Positions 1 through 10,236 are shown, numbered from the stretch's first letter. The stretch is DNA of 64,000 bases from Bradyrhizobium sp. SZCCT0231 (GCF_018130245.1 NZ_JAFCKP010000011.1:1-64000); one strand, 5' to 3'. Notes: generated by a model from the letters alone, not told the origin. Numbers and translations are program-made.

Positions 1-209
1 GCGCTTGGGCGGCACCTGCGCGAGCCTCCCCGAAAACGTCGGTATCAATCCATGCCTGCGCTACCTTAACGCCTATGCGGTCTTCCCTGCGCCCTCTTTC
101 TTTGGGGCGATGGAATGAAGCAAATCTCGGGCGGAATGCGCCGCGAGGCTGCGAAGGTGCGTCTGCGACTGCGATGCGAGTTGGGGGACGCCGCCGTTGC
201 CGCTTGCTC
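1..209. other. left edge, no gene recognised
   Basis: No convincing coding region. One frame is open from the left edge to a TGA near position 117 and could be the tail of a gene cut by the window, but its translation resembles no family I know. The stretch reads like mosaic intergenic repeat DNA that continues into the repeats at 210-326 and 359-460. Confidence 0.4.
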
Positions 210-326
210 CGTCATCGCGAGGAGCGCTTGCGACGAAGCAATCCAGACTGTTTCCGCGGAGGGATTCTGGATTGCTTCCGCCTTCGCCAAGGCTTCGGCG
301 GACAAGTCGCTGCGCTCGCAATGACG
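210..326. repeat. imperfect palindromic intergenic repeat (CGTCATCGCGAGGAGCG type)
   Basis: The left end reads GTCATCGCGAGGAGCG and the right end reads CGCTCGCAATGACG, so the ends are roughly inverted. Internal arms containing CAATCCAGA and GGATTGCTTCC are also inverted. A CTTCGCCAAGGCTTCG motif sits inside and recurs in the repeat near 30790. Short palindromes of this kind are common between genes in Bradyrhizobium. Nothing in it looks coding. Confidence 0.6.
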
Positions 327-358
327 ATGGGGAAGCAGGCGCGTGCCACACTCTCACT

Positions 359-460
359 GTCATCGCCCGGCTTGACCGGGCGCCCAGTATTCCAGAGGCG
401 GCTGTGATGGAGCCGAGAGGCTGCGGCGTACTGGATTCCCCGCCTTCGCGGGGAATGACA
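359..460. repeat. palindromic repeat, family B
   Basis: Starts TGTCATCGCCCGGCTTGACC and ends in CGGGGAATGACA, with inner CAGTATTCC and TACTGGATT arms. The same element occurs at 20472-20576, 29149-29249, 30680-30867 and 63574-63675. It could form a long hairpin and may act as a transcription barrier. Confidence 0.75.
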
Positions 461-507
461 CCAATGCTTTGAGCGACAGCGGAGTGCTATCGCGAGTGAG
501 CCCGAGC

Positions 508-1350
508 CTACACTTCCCGTCGGCTCAAGAACGCCAGCCGCTCGAACAGATGCACGTCCTGCTCGTTCTTCAGCAGCGCGCCGTGCAGCGGCGGGATCAG
601 TTTGCGCGGGTCGCGCTCGCGCAATTGCTCGACGCTCATGTCCTCGTTGAGCAGCAGCTTGAGCCAATCGAGCAGCTCCGAGGTCGACGGCTTCTTCTTC
701 AGGCCCGGCACCTCGCGCACCTCGAAGAAGATGCGCAGCGCCTCTTCCACCAGGCGCTTCTTGATGCCGGGGAAGTGGACGTCGACGATGCGGCCCATCG
801 TGTCGGCGTCGGGGAACTTGATGTAGTGGAAGAAGCAGCGGCGCAGGAACGCGTCCGGCAGCTCCTTCTCGTTGTTGGAGGTGATCATCATGATCGGGCG
901 CTGCTTGGCCTTGATCGTCTCGCCGGTCTCGTAGACATGGAATTCCATGCGGTCGAGCTCGAGCAGCAGGTCGTTGGGGAATTCGATGTCGGCCTTGTCG
1001 ATCTCGTCGATCAGGAGCACCGGGCGCTGCTCGGCGGTGAAGGCCTCCCACAGCTTGCCGCGCTTGATGTAGTTCTTGATGTCGGACACGCGCGCGTCGC
1101 CGAGCTGGCTGTCGCGCAGGCGCGACACTGCGTCGTATTCGTAGAGGCCCTGCTGCGCCTTGGTGGTCGACTTGATGTGCCAGGTCAAAAGCGGCGCATT
1201 CAGCGCCTTGGCCACTTCCTCCGCCAGCACCGTCTTGCCGGTGCCGGGCTCGCCCTTCACCAGGAGCGGGCGCTCGAGCACGATCGAGGCATTGACGGCG
1301 ACCTTGAGGTCGTCGGTCGCAACATAGTCCTTGGTGCCGGTAAATTTCAT
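508..1350 (-). CDS. MoxR-family AAA+ ATPase
   Basis: A 280-residue AAA+ ATPase of the MoxR class. Walker A GEPGTGKT is at residues 33-40, Walker B VLLIDEID at about 111-118, a sensor-1 ITSNN at 156-160, and LRRC supplies a likely arginine finger near 170. MoxR proteins act as chaperones with VWA-domain partners that insert cofactors or mature enzyme complexes. A VWA protein is encoded close by at 1828-3003 on the opposite strand, so the two probably work together although they are not in one operon. The ATG start is consistent with family length. The substrate enzyme cannot be named from this window. Confidence 0.9.
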   Translation of the reverse strand: MKFTGTKDYVATDDLKVAVNASIVLERPLLVKGEPGTGKTVLAEEVAKALNAPLLTWHIKSTTKAQQGLYEYDAVSRLRDSQLGDARVSDIKNYIKRGKLWEAFTAEQRPVLLIDEIDKADIEFPNDLLLELDRMEFHVYETGETIKAKQRPIMMITSNNEKELPDAFLRRCFFHYIKFPDADTMGRIVDVHFPGIKKRLVEEALRIFFEVREVPGLKKKPSTSELLDWLKLLLNEDMSVEQLRERDPRKLIPPLHGALLKNEQDVHLFERLAFLSRREV

Positions 1351-1458
1351 TGCGCGTCCTTGTTGGTCGTCGTCGCAAGGCTGTTGCCCAATATCATGGC
1401 CTCGGTCACGACAAGCGAACGGCCGCTCGCGGCGGCCGTTCCTGGTTCGGTCAGGCTT

Positions 1459-1704
1459 TCAGACCCGTTTTATCAGCGAAAGGATGACCAGCACAATCAC
1501 CGCGCCGATGGTGGCGTCGACGATGGCACCTAACGTGCCGGTGGCAAGCCCGATGTGCAGCTGTGGCAGAACCCAGCTCGCCACCAGCGCGCCGATGATG
1601 CCGACGACGATGTTGCCGACCAGCCCAAATCCCGCCCCGTGGACAATCTTGCCCGCGAGCCAGCCTGCGATCGCGCCGATGATGAGCGCTGCGAGAATTC
1701 CCAT
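1459..1704 (-). CDS. GlsB/YeaQ/YmgE-family small membrane protein
   Basis: An 81-residue, very hydrophobic, glycine-rich protein with three predicted membrane segments. It begins MGILAALIIGAIAGWLAGKI and carries the GxGFGLVGNIVVGIIGA pattern of the transglycosylase-associated (YeaQ/YmgE, GlsB) family. These small inner-membrane proteins are linked to general stress responses; their molecular role is unclear. It lies alone between the divergent MoxR and VWA genes. Length and composition match the family. Confidence 0.88.
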   Translation of the reverse strand: MGILAALIIGAIAGWLAGKIVHGAGFGLVGNIVVGIIGALVASWVLPQLHIGLATGTLGAIVDATIGAVIVLVILSLIKRV

Positions 1705-1827
1705 TGCAAACGTCCCCGAAACAACCCCTTGAGGCGGTCAATTCTAGAGCAAAAAGCCTCCCGGTCCAGCACAGAGCGATCGTCTCCGCCCCTTGACGTT
1801 CGCCACCCGACGGGCAATCTGTCACCC

Positions 1828-3003
1828 ATGTTCCTGCAATTCTTCACTTCTCTGCGCGACGCGCAGGTCCCCGTGACGCTGCGCGAATACCTCACGCTGA
1901 TGGAGGCGCTCGACGCTGACCTTGCGGACTACACGGTCGAGAATTTCTACTATCTGTCGCGCGCCTCGCTGGTGAAGGACGAGCGCAATCTCGACAAGTT
2001 CGACCGCGTCTTCGGCACGGTGTTCAAGGGGCTGGAAAACCTGCTCGACGCCATGGAGAAGGCCGAGATCCCCGAGGAGTGGCTGAAGAAGCTCGCCGAA
2101 AAGTACCTGACGGAAGAGGAGAAGAAGCAGATCGAGGCCATGGGCTGGGACAAGCTCATGGAGACCTTGAAGAAGCGCCTCGAGGAGCAGAAGGGCCGTC
2201 ACCAGGGCGGCTCGAAGTGGATCGGCACGGCGGGCACCTCGCCGTTCGGCGCCCACGGCTACAATCCCGAGGGCGTCCGCATCGGCCAGGAGAAGAACCG
2301 CAACAACCGCGCCGTGAAGGTGTGGGACAAGCGCGAGTTCAAGGACTTGGACGGCAATGTCGAGCTCGGCATCCGCAACATCAAGGTGGCGCTGCGGCGC
2401 CTGCGCAAGTTCGCGCGCACCGGCGCGCCCGACGAGCTCGATCTCGACACCACCATCCGCGAGACCGCCAATCATGGCTATCTCGACGTCCACATGCGCC
2501 CCGAACGGCGCAACGCGGTGAAGCTGCTGGTGTTCTTCGACATCGGCGGCTCCATGGACGCGCATATCGAGCAGGTCGAGGAGCTGTTCTCGGCGGCGAA
2601 GAGCGAGTTCAAGCACATGGAGTATTTCTACTTCCACAACTGCCTCTATGAAGGCGTGTGGAAGCAGAACAAGCGCCGCTTCACCGACCGCACGCCGACC
2701 TGGGACGTGCTGCACAAATACCCGCACGACTACAAGGTCGTGTTCGTTGGCGATGCCTCGATGTCGCCTTACGAGATCATGGTGCCGGGCGGCTCGGTCG
2801 AGCACGTCAACGAGGAGCCCGGCTCGGTCTGGCTCGACCGCATCATCCGCACCTATCCGCATGCGGTGTGGCTGAACCCGGTGCAGCAGAAGCACTGGGA
2901 CTATTCGGAATCGACCACCATCATCAAACGCATTTTTGCGAACCGGATGTATCCGATCACGATCGAGGGGCTGGAAGGTGCGATGAAGGAATTGACGCAC
3001 TGA
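1828..3003 (+). CDS. VWA-domain protein (CoxE-like)
   Basis: A 391-residue protein with an acidic, helical N-terminal half and a C-terminal von Willebrand A domain. A MIDAS-type DIGGS is at residues 238-242, preceded by KLLVFF. The reading frame is open further upstream, but the ATG at 1828 (MFLQFFTSLR) starts where the protein begins to look conserved; the upstream part is non-coding in character. CoxE-type VWA proteins pair with MoxR ATPases as metal-dependent adaptors in enzyme maturation. The MoxR partner is at 508-1350 on the other strand. The stop is followed at once by a palindromic repeat. Confidence 0.88.
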   Translation: MFLQFFTSLRDAQVPVTLREYLTLMEALDADLADYTVENFYYLSRASLVKDERNLDKFDRVFGTVFKGLENLLDAMEKAEIPEEWLKKLAEKYLTEEEKKQIEAMGWDKLMETLKKRLEEQKGRHQGGSKWIGTAGTSPFGAHGYNPEGVRIGQEKNRNNRAVKVWDKREFKDLDGNVELGIRNIKVALRRLRKFARTGAPDELDLDTTIRETANHGYLDVHMRPERRNAVKLLVFFDIGGSMDAHIEQVEELFSAAKSEFKHMEYFYFHNCLYEGVWKQNKRRFTDRTPTWDVLHKYPHDYKVVFVGDASMSPYEIMVPGGSVEHVNEEPGSVWLDRIIRTYPHAVWLNPVQQKHWDYSESTTIIKRIFANRMYPITIEGLEGAMKELTH

Positions 3004-3013
3004 TGTCTCCCGT

Positions 3014-3138
3014 CGTCATTCCGGGGCGCGACGCAGTCGCGAACTTTGATGCGCAATTGCGCATCAGAGAATCCATCGGGCCGCAGCGCATGTAGAGGAA
3101 TGGATTCCGGGTTCGCGCTGCGCGCGCCCCGGAATGAC
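3014..3138. repeat. palindromic repeat with GCGCAATTGCGC core
   Basis: TCATTCCGGGGCGCG at the left is inverted as CGCGCCCCGGAATGA at the right. The inside holds GATGCGCAATTGCGCATC, a perfect small palindrome whose core recurs near 22920 and 30697. It fills the gap between the VWA gene and the rhodanese gene. Confidence 0.7.
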
Positions 3139-3156
3139 AACAAGAGGGAGAACCAT

Positions 3157-3570
3157 ATGCCCCAGACCATCACCCGCGGCATCAAGGCGCTGATCGACGA
3201 GGCCAATGCCGAGATCGAGACGCTCTCGGCCAAGGATGCGATCGAGATCTCAAAGAACGGCGACGTCGTCATCGTCGACATCCGCGATCCCCGCGAGATC
3301 GAGCGCGACGGCCGCATCCCCGGCGCCTTCGCCTGCACCCGCGGCATGCTCGAATTCTGGATTGATCCGCAGAGTCCCTATGCCAAGCCGATCTTCCAGG
3401 AGGACAAGAAGTTCGTGTTCCACTGCGCCGGCGGCCTGCGCTCCGCGCTTGCCGCCAAGACCGCACAGGACATGGGCCTCAAGCCCGTCGCCCACATCGC
3501 CGGCGGCTACGCCGCCTGGCGCGACGCCGGCGGCCCGACGGAGCAATGGGAGCCGAAGAAGAAGGGGTAG
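3157..3570 (+). CDS. single-domain rhodanese-like sulfurtransferase
   Basis: A 137-residue protein with one rhodanese domain. The active-site loop CAGGLRS is at residues 90-96, with C90 as the persulfide-carrying cysteine; the R and S of the loop match thiosulfate sulfurtransferases. A DIRDPREIERDGRIPGAF segment at 41-58 is the conserved CH2A-type motif. The ATG at 3157 is preceded by GAGGGAG at good spacing and is preferred over an upstream in-frame start that lies inside a repeat. No signal peptide, so cytoplasmic. A second sulfurtransferase gene follows at 3699. The in vivo sulfur acceptor is unknown. Confidence 0.9.
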   Translation: MPQTITRGIKALIDEANAEIETLSAKDAIEISKNGDVVIVDIRDPREIERDGRIPGAFACTRGMLEFWIDPQSPYAKPIFQEDKKFVFHCAGGLRSALAAKTAQDMGLKPVAHIAGGYAAWRDAGGPTEQWEPKKKG

Positions 3571-3596
3571 ATTGGACGCACACAACCAGCCACAAC

Positions 3597-3678
3597 GTCA
3601 TGCCCGGGCTTGTCCCGGGCATCCACGTCTTAGCCGCAACGAAGAACGTGGATGGCCGGGACAAGCCCGGCCATGACG
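3597..3678. repeat. palindromic repeat, family C
   Basis: GTCATGCCCGGGCTTGTCCC is inverted as GGGACAAGCCCGGCCATGAC, with ATCCACGTCTT and AAGAACGTGGAT as inner arms. Nearly the whole element folds into one hairpin. Related copies are at 55735-55856 and, as a half, at 50571-50607. It lies between the two sulfurtransferase genes. Confidence 0.8.
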
Positions 3679-3698
3679 ACTGAGACAATTGCCGGAGC

Positions 3699-4562
3699 AT
3701 GCCCATGACCACCGCCACCGACCCCCTCGTCTCCACCGACTGGCTCGCCGCCCACATGGGCGACGCCAACGTCAAGATCCTCGACGCCAGCTTCAAGCTG
3801 CCGGGCGTGCTGCCGCTGCCGAAGGACGACTACCTCGCTGCGCACCTTCCGGGCGCCGTGTTCTTCGACGTCGACGCGGTGTCGGATCATTCCAACCCGC
3901 TGCCGCACATGTTTCCGAGCGCCGAGCAGTTCGGCCGTGACGTCGGCAATCTCGGCATCGGAAATAGCGATACCGTCGTGCTCTACGATGCCGGCGGCTG
4001 GGTCGCAGCACCCCGCGCGTGGTGGATGTTCCTGTCCTACGGCCACGGCAATGTGCGCATCCTCAATGGCGGGCTGAAGAAGTGGCGCGCCGAAGGACGG
4101 CCGGTCGAGAGCGGCGAGGTCAAGCCGAAGCCGGCGACCTTCAAGGCGAGCTACGACGCAAACCGCGTGCGCAGCATGCAGCAGCTGATCGCCAACGTCG
4201 AAAGCCGCAAGGAGCAGGTGATCGACGCGCGCGCCGCCGACCGCTTCGAGGGCCGCGCGCCCGAGCCGCGGCCGGGCATCCGCTCCGGCCACGTCCCGGG
4301 CGCCCGCAACGTGCCCTACAATCTGCTGTTCGATGCGGCGACCGGTGAGATGAAGCCACTCGACGAGCTCCGCGCCGCCTTCACGAACGCCGGTGTCAAG
4401 TTGGATGCACCAATCGTGACGAGCTGCGGCTCGGGCGTGTCGGCGGGCGTGCTGACGCTCGCGCTGTATCGCCTCGGCATCACCGACACCGCGCTCTATG
4501 ACGGCTCCTGGTCGGAATGGGGCCAGGCCGGCGGCCCGCCGATCGCGACCGGGCCGGCGTGA
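3699..4562 (+). CDS. sseA: two-domain sulfurtransferase (3-mercaptopyruvate type)
   Basis: A 287-residue tandem-rhodanese protein. The inactive N-terminal domain spans about 10-130 and the catalytic C-terminal domain about 160-280. The active-site loop CGSGVSA at 243-249 has the CG[S/T]GxSA form typical of 3-mercaptopyruvate sulfurtransferases rather than the CRxGx[R/T] of thiosulfate sulfurtransferases. The usual family length is 280-290. Two ATG codons are possible, at 3699 and 3705. It would transfer sulfur from 3-mercaptopyruvate to thiol acceptors or cyanide in the cytoplasm. It follows the single-domain rhodanese but is separated from it by a hairpin repeat. Confidence 0.9.
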   Translation: MPMTTATDPLVSTDWLAAHMGDANVKILDASFKLPGVLPLPKDDYLAAHLPGAVFFDVDAVSDHSNPLPHMFPSAEQFGRDVGNLGIGNSDTVVLYDAGGWVAAPRAWWMFLSYGHGNVRILNGGLKKWRAEGRPVESGEVKPKPATFKASYDANRVRSMQQLIANVESRKEQVIDARAADRFEGRAPEPRPGIRSGHVPGARNVPYNLLFDAATGEMKPLDELRAAFTNAGVKLDAPIVTSCGSGVSAGVLTLALYRLGITDTALYDGSWSEWGQAGGPPIATGPA

Positions 4563-4585
4563 GATCGCAGCCACGATGACGGTGC

Positions 4586-4625
4586 GCCCCCTCGCCCCGC
4601 AAGCGGGGAGAGGCGAAGAAGGGGC
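4586..4625. repeat. short palindrome, family D
   Basis: GCCCCCTCGCCCCGCAAGC followed by GGGGAGAGGCGAAGAAGGGG forms a hairpin between two convergent genes (stops at 4562 and 4627). Related copies lie near 50700-50860, 54100-54240 and 61911-61933. It may serve as a bidirectional transcription barrier. Confidence 0.6.
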
Positions 4626-4626
4626 A

Positions 4627-5406
4627 TCAACGCGTGCGCGTGGTCGTCGTCGCGAAAGTCTGCGGCTGGCCGAACGGATCGAGCTGCTGCTGCAATTGCT
4701 GAGGCGGCAGCGGACGCCGCACCACGCGGTGACTTTTCTTGGCCTTCGCCTTGCGCTTGGTCGCCTTGCTGTCCGATGCGCTACTGTCCGACTTGTTGCT
4801 CTCGGCCTTGGCCTTCGCCGGCGCATCCTTCACGGTCGTCGTCGCCGGCTCGTTCAGCGCGGCGAGCCTCGCGGAGGCGACATCAAGTGCCGAGGCGGCG
4901 AGGGCGGCACTGGGGTCAACAGGCGCCGGCTCGCTGGCGGTTGCGGCAGGCTTGGCCTCGGGGATCGCGGCGGTGGTGTCGGCCGGGGTAAGCGTGTCGG
5001 TGGAGGCCGGCACTGCGGCCTCCATCGTTGCTTCGGGCTTGGCCGGTTCGACAGCCGGCACGTCTGCCAGGGGCGCGGCGACCTGCGGCTGAACGTCGGT
5101 GTCGGTCGCCAGCGCGGCAACCTGTTCGGGCTCGCTCGCCGGCAGTCCAATGGTCGGCACCTGGTCGCGCAGCGATGGCGTGGTCTCGGCGGGCAGCTCC
5201 GGTTCGGCCCGCAACACCGCGAGCACCGGCTGGGCCGGCTCGGGCACTTGCACAAACACCTGCTCCTGCGGGCCGTTCCGCCAGGAGGGGGTGCTGACAT
5301 ACTGCTGATGGGTCGCCCGTAGCAGCGCCGCGGCCCCTAGGCCGAACACCAGGATGGAGGTTGACAGCAGGATCGCGGCAAACAGGAAGCGAAAGCCGGG
5401 AAGCAT
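4627..5406 (-). CDS. hypothetical membrane-anchored Ala/Pro-rich protein
   Basis: I do not recognise a family. From the ATG at 5406 the 259-residue product has one membrane segment at about residues 5-27 (FRFLFAAILLSTSILVFGLG). A long low-complexity region rich in Ala, Pro, Glu and Thr follows, then a basic tail with KATKRKAKAKKSHRVVRRP and a Gln-rich end. This suggests a cell-envelope protein with an extended periplasmic linker. The frame stays open to a TTG at 5553, so the start is uncertain. Similar proteins are usual near cell-wall genes; the next gene is an L,D-transpeptidase, divergently oriented. Confidence 0.6.
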   Translation of the reverse strand: MLPGFRFLFAAILLSTSILVFGLGAAALLRATHQQYVSTPSWRNGPQEQVFVQVPEPAQPVLAVLRAEPELPAETTPSLRDQVPTIGLPASEPEQVAALATDTDVQPQVAAPLADVPAVEPAKPEATMEAAVPASTDTLTPADTTAAIPEAKPAATASEPAPVDPSAALAASALDVASARLAALNEPATTTVKDAPAKAKAESNKSDSSASDSKATKRKAKAKKSHRVVRRPLPPQQLQQQLDPFGQPQTFATTTTRTR

Positions 5407-5770
5407 CGAGCGATTGCGAATTTCCGCCCCGGCGGCGAGGTGGCCAGGGCCCAAGAGCCATCTGAACGCGGTGACGGTACTGCTTGCCGCGCTCGCCACG
5501 CGGGACCGGAGTTCAAAAGGGTGGCGAATCAGGCTGATTCGACCATATCGCAAGGCTTCCGCATCGTTCCGTTAAAATCGCGGCCGAACATCGCGGCAAT
5601 TCATGGCGCGATACGATTTCAGCCCCGTGATGCAACGGGGCAACGATCGTCTTGCGGATCACAAATCAGGAAATCCGGCGCAAATCGGCCTGATATGTCT
5701 TGAATGTGCCGCTATCTTCCGTCATCTGGCCGTTAACGGTCCGATCGGGCTTGGGGACTATACAAGAGCG

Positions 5771-6967
5771 ATGATGATCAAACACTTTCTGACGATATGC
5801 GCTGCCGCAACAGTCGCTGCGGCGGGAACCTCGCTCGCTCAGGCTCAGAGCTATCCGGTCCAGCAGGCGCCGAGCTATGGCGCCCCGGCCGAATATCGGC
5901 CCGGTGACCGCACGCCGAATTTCGACGCGCTGGACGAAGACGACGACGCGATGCCGCAGGCCTCGCTGCCGCCGCCCGGTCCGGTCGATGATCCGCGTTA
6001 CGGCCGCCCCGCCGGCCCGCCGGTCTACTCCGCCGCTCCGCCGCAGGGTCCGGTGATGTCGCCGGACGATCCCCGTTATGGCCGTCCGGCTGGCGCTCCG
6101 GTCTATTCGGCGGCGCCGCCCCAGGGCCCCGTGATGTCGCCCGATGATCCCCGCTACGGCCGGCCCGCCGGTCCGCCGCCGGTGATCTACGCCAATCGCC
6201 CGGGCCAGCAGGCGCCCGCCAATGATGGCCTGCGTCCGCCCGAGGCTGTGGGCGGTCCCGCCGCGACCGGGGCGGTCCAGGCCGCGCAGCCGCCCGTTGG
6301 CGCCGATGGCCGGCCGATGACGTTGGCCTCGCTGCCGCCCGAGGAGCAGCCCGATGCTGCGCCGGTGCAGCTGCCGCCGAACCTGCGCCGTCAGGAGGTC
6401 GCATTCCAGACCAAGGAGCCGGCCGGCACGCTCGTGGTCGATACCCCCAACACCTACCTCTATTACGTGCTCGGAGGCGGCCGTGCGATCCGCTACGGCG
6501 TCCGCGTCGGCCGCGATGGCTTCACCTGGACCGGCGTGCAGAAGATCACCCGCAAGGCCGAGTGGCCGGATTGGCATCCGCCGACCGAGATGATCGAGCG
6601 TCAGCCTTACCTGCCGCGCTTCATGGCGGGCGGCCCGGGCAATCCGCTCGGCGCCCGCGCGATGTATCTCGGCTCGACCGTCTACCGCATCCACGGCACC
6701 AATCAGCCTTCGACGATCGGCAAGTTCGTCTCCTCCGGCTGCATCGGCATGCTGAACGAGGACGTCTCGGACCTGTTCGATCGCGTCAAGGTCGGCACCC
6801 GCGTGGTGGTGATGCCGGGCGGCCCGCCGCCGGGAACGGCGACTGCCTCCGCTGCGCCGACGCCGAGCGCTGCCGGGCCGGCTCCGATGTCCGCCCAGGC
6901 TGGCCCCGTTCCGGGTACGCAGCCGACCGTGGTGCCCCCGCTGCCCGCGCCGGTCACCGTGCGCTGA
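5771..6967 (+). CDS. L,D-transpeptidase (YkuD domain) with Pro-rich repeats
   Basis: A 398-residue exported protein. Residues 1-26 form a signal peptide (cleavage likely after AQA). About 70-140 holds three near-identical 26-residue units beginning DDPRYGRPAG. The YkuD catalytic domain runs from about 205 to 345. The catalytic region has H308 (HGTNQPSTIG) and C324 (SSGCIGM). L,D-transpeptidases form 3-3 crosslinks in peptidoglycan or attach proteins to it. The usual arginine after Cys-Ile is glycine here (G326), unlike the paralogue at 46978-47694, which has CIRM. The start ATG at 5771 begins the signal peptide; a longer open frame upstream is ignored. Confidence 0.9.
   Translation: MMIKHFLTICAAATVAAAGTSLAQAQSYPVQQAPSYGAPAEYRPGDRTPNFDALDEDDDAMPQASLPPPGPVDDPRYGRPAGPPVYSAAPPQGPVMSPDDPRYGRPAGAPVYSAAPPQGPVMSPDDPRYGRPAGPPPVIYANRPGQQAPANDGLRPPEAVGGPAATGAVQAAQPPVGADGRPMTLASLPPEEQPDAAPVQLPPNLRRQEVAFQTKEPAGTLVVDTPNTYLYYVLGGGRAIRYGVRVGRDGFTWTGVQKITRKAEWPDWHPPTEMIERQPYLPRFMAGGPGNPLGARAMYLGSTVYRIHGTNQPSTIGKFVSSGCIGMLNEDVSDLFDRVKVGTRVVVMPGGPPPGTATASAAPTPSAAGPAPMSAQAGPVPGTQPTVVPPLPAPVTVR
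5987..6180 (+). repeat. in-gene tandem repeat, 78-bp unit
   Basis: Two full copies and a partial third copy of a 26-codon unit starting with GACGATCCCCGTTATGGCCG (with variants) inside the L,D-transpeptidase gene. They encode a proline-rich linker between the signal peptide and the catalytic domain. Copy number may vary between strains. Confidence 0.75.
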
Positions 6968-6990
6968 CGCTGCGAGAGAATTTCGAATTG

Positions 6991-7018
6991 CGATGGGCGT
7001 GCCTTGGCACGCCCATCG
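6991..7018. terminator. bidirectional hairpin terminator
   Basis: A perfect 13-bp inverted repeat, CGATGGGCGTGCC and GGCACGCCCATCG, separated by TT. It is placed between the convergent stops of the L,D-transpeptidase (6967) and the hydroxyacid dehydrogenase (7040). The following TCGTTT is only a weak T-run. Confidence 0.6.
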
Positions 7019-7039
7019 TCGTTTGAGGCCAGTGTCGTT

Positions 7040-8002
7040 TCAGGCCAGCCTGCGCGGCAACTCGCCGCCTTTGGTGAAGGCGTCGATCGCCTCGACCATC
7101 TGGCCGTAGTGGATGCGCAACCCGTCCGCGGTCGCGTAGCCGAGATGCGGCGTCAGCACGAGATTGTCGAGCTTGCGGAAGGGATGGTCGACCGGCAGCG
7201 GCTCGATCGAGAAAACGTCGAGCCCGGCGCCCGCGATCTTGCGCTGCTGCAAGGCCTCCAGCAGCGCCTGCTCGTCCACGATCGGCCCGCGCGCGGTGTT
7301 GACGAGAAAGGCGGTCGGCTTCATCCGCGCAAGGTCGGCAGCTCCGACCAGCCCGCGCGAGCGATCGCTCAGCACCACATGGATGGTGACGATGTCGGCC
7401 TTCGCGAACAGCTCCTCCTTCGTGGCGTAACCGACGCCGGCCGCGGCGCACTTCTCCGGCGTCAGGTTCGGACTCCAGGCGATCACGTTCATGCCGAACG
7501 CTTTCGCGATCCCCGCCATCTTGCTGCCGAGCTTGCCGAGCCCGACGATGCCGAGCGTCATGCCTTCGATCTCGATGCCGGCAAAGCTCTGCCAGGGCTC
7601 GCCCGCATGCATGCGCGCATTCTCGCGGCCGATGCCGCGGGTCAGCTCCAGAATCAGGCCCATGGTGAGCGGCGCCGTCGGGTCGCGCGAATATTGCGTG
7701 CCGCCGACGGCCACATTGCGCGCCTTCGCAGCCTCCATATCGATGGAAGCGTTGCGCATGCCTGAGGTCAGCAGCAGCTTCAGCTTGGGCAGCTTATCGA
7801 ACAGGCTCTTGGGGAAGGCGGTGCGCTCGCGCATCGCGCAGATGACGTCCAAATCCGCCAGTGCGCTCGCCGCCGCCTGCTCGGAGGCGAAGGGATGGCT
7901 GAACACGGTGACGTCAACACGGTCCGACAGCTTCGGCCAGTCCGCGACGTCGAGGGCGAGGTTGAAATAGTCGTCGAGAATTGCACAGCGCAGCCGGCTC
8001 AT
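7040..8002 (-). CDS. D-2-hydroxyacid dehydrogenase family protein
   Basis: A 320-residue NAD(P)-dependent dehydrogenase. The Rossmann motif GLGKLG is at 154-159, after VGGTQYSRDPTAPLTMGLIL in the hinge region. The catalytic triad is visible as R238 (NTARGP), E267 (IEPLP) and H286 (TPHLGY). The family interconverts 2-oxoacids and D-2-hydroxyacids and includes phosphoglycerate and glycerate dehydrogenases; the substrate cannot be read from the sequence. Length is typical. It is monocistronic and convergent with the L,D-transpeptidase. Confidence 0.9.
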   Translation of the reverse strand: MSRLRCAILDDYFNLALDVADWPKLSDRVDVTVFSHPFASEQAAASALADLDVICAMRERTAFPKSLFDKLPKLKLLLTSGMRNASIDMEAAKARNVAVGGTQYSRDPTAPLTMGLILELTRGIGRENARMHAGEPWQSFAGIEIEGMTLGIVGLGKLGSKMAGIAKAFGMNVIAWSPNLTPEKCAAAGVGYATKEELFAKADIVTIHVVLSDRSRGLVGAADLARMKPTAFLVNTARGPIVDEQALLEALQQRKIAGAGLDVFSIEPLPVDHPFRKLDNLVLTPHLGYATADGLRIHYGQMVEAIDAFTKGGELPRRLA

Positions 8003-8130
8003 CGGCGTTCATCCATGGCGAGAGGTGGCGGCGCAAGTGGGCGCCATCGTCGGAACCGGGCCATGGTTGCGCGCAATCGCGCCAGCGCGCAAGCAGCCTG
8101 CGTCTTCAAAAGTCCGATAGGAAAGTGGGC

Positions 8131-8346
8131 TCAGACGTCGCGGGGCTTGAGACGGAACGGCGCATCCATGCCGTGCTTGGCGCGCCAGGCGGGACCGGGT
8201 CCACGCATGTAGTGCAGCTCGGGCCGGTAGGGATTGAAGGCGGTGGCGAAGAAGCGCTTCCAGAAACCTCTGACCTCCGAGACGAACCCGGAGACGTGGC
8301 CGGCGACTGCCGGAACAGGAAGAGTGTTGGTCTCGATCAGAGCCAT
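8131..8346 (-). CDS. small hypothetical protein, 71 residues
   Basis: The ATG at 8346 gives a 71-residue product starting MALIETNTLPVPAVAG and ending in FRLKPRDV. It has a possible amphipathic stretch (GFWKRFFATAFNPY) and no signal peptide or membrane segment. I do not recognise a family. The longer frame to 8484 is Arg/Ser-rich and unlikely to be translated. It stands alone, divergent from ettA, 233 bases upstream of it. Confidence 0.55.
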   Translation of the reverse strand: MALIETNTLPVPAVAGHVSGFVSEVRGFWKRFFATAFNPYRPELHYMRGPGPAWRAKHGMDAPFRLKPRDV

Positions 8347-8579
8347 GGTCGGCCTCGCTGTGCTCCCCGTTCGTTCTGAGCGGGTGGCGCTGTTTCCGCG
8401 CGAAATCGAGCTTTGGCCTGCTTTATTAAAAAATGGTTTCAATTGTCCGGATCGGTGGCCGGATGGTGTCCGTCCCGTATTCATCCGTGGTGAACGGAGG
8501 GAAAACGTTGCCCTTTGGGGGCGGGATCGTTACATCGGCGGCAAGCAAATTCCCTCAAATCGAAGGTTTCACGGGACCG

Positions 8580-10229
<1,650 letters not shown>

Positions 10230-10236
10230 TGGCGGC

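Noticed and set aside
1-117. Partial gene entering from the left edge
   Set aside because: One frame is open but only 38 codons long with no recognisable motif and repeat-like DNA around it.
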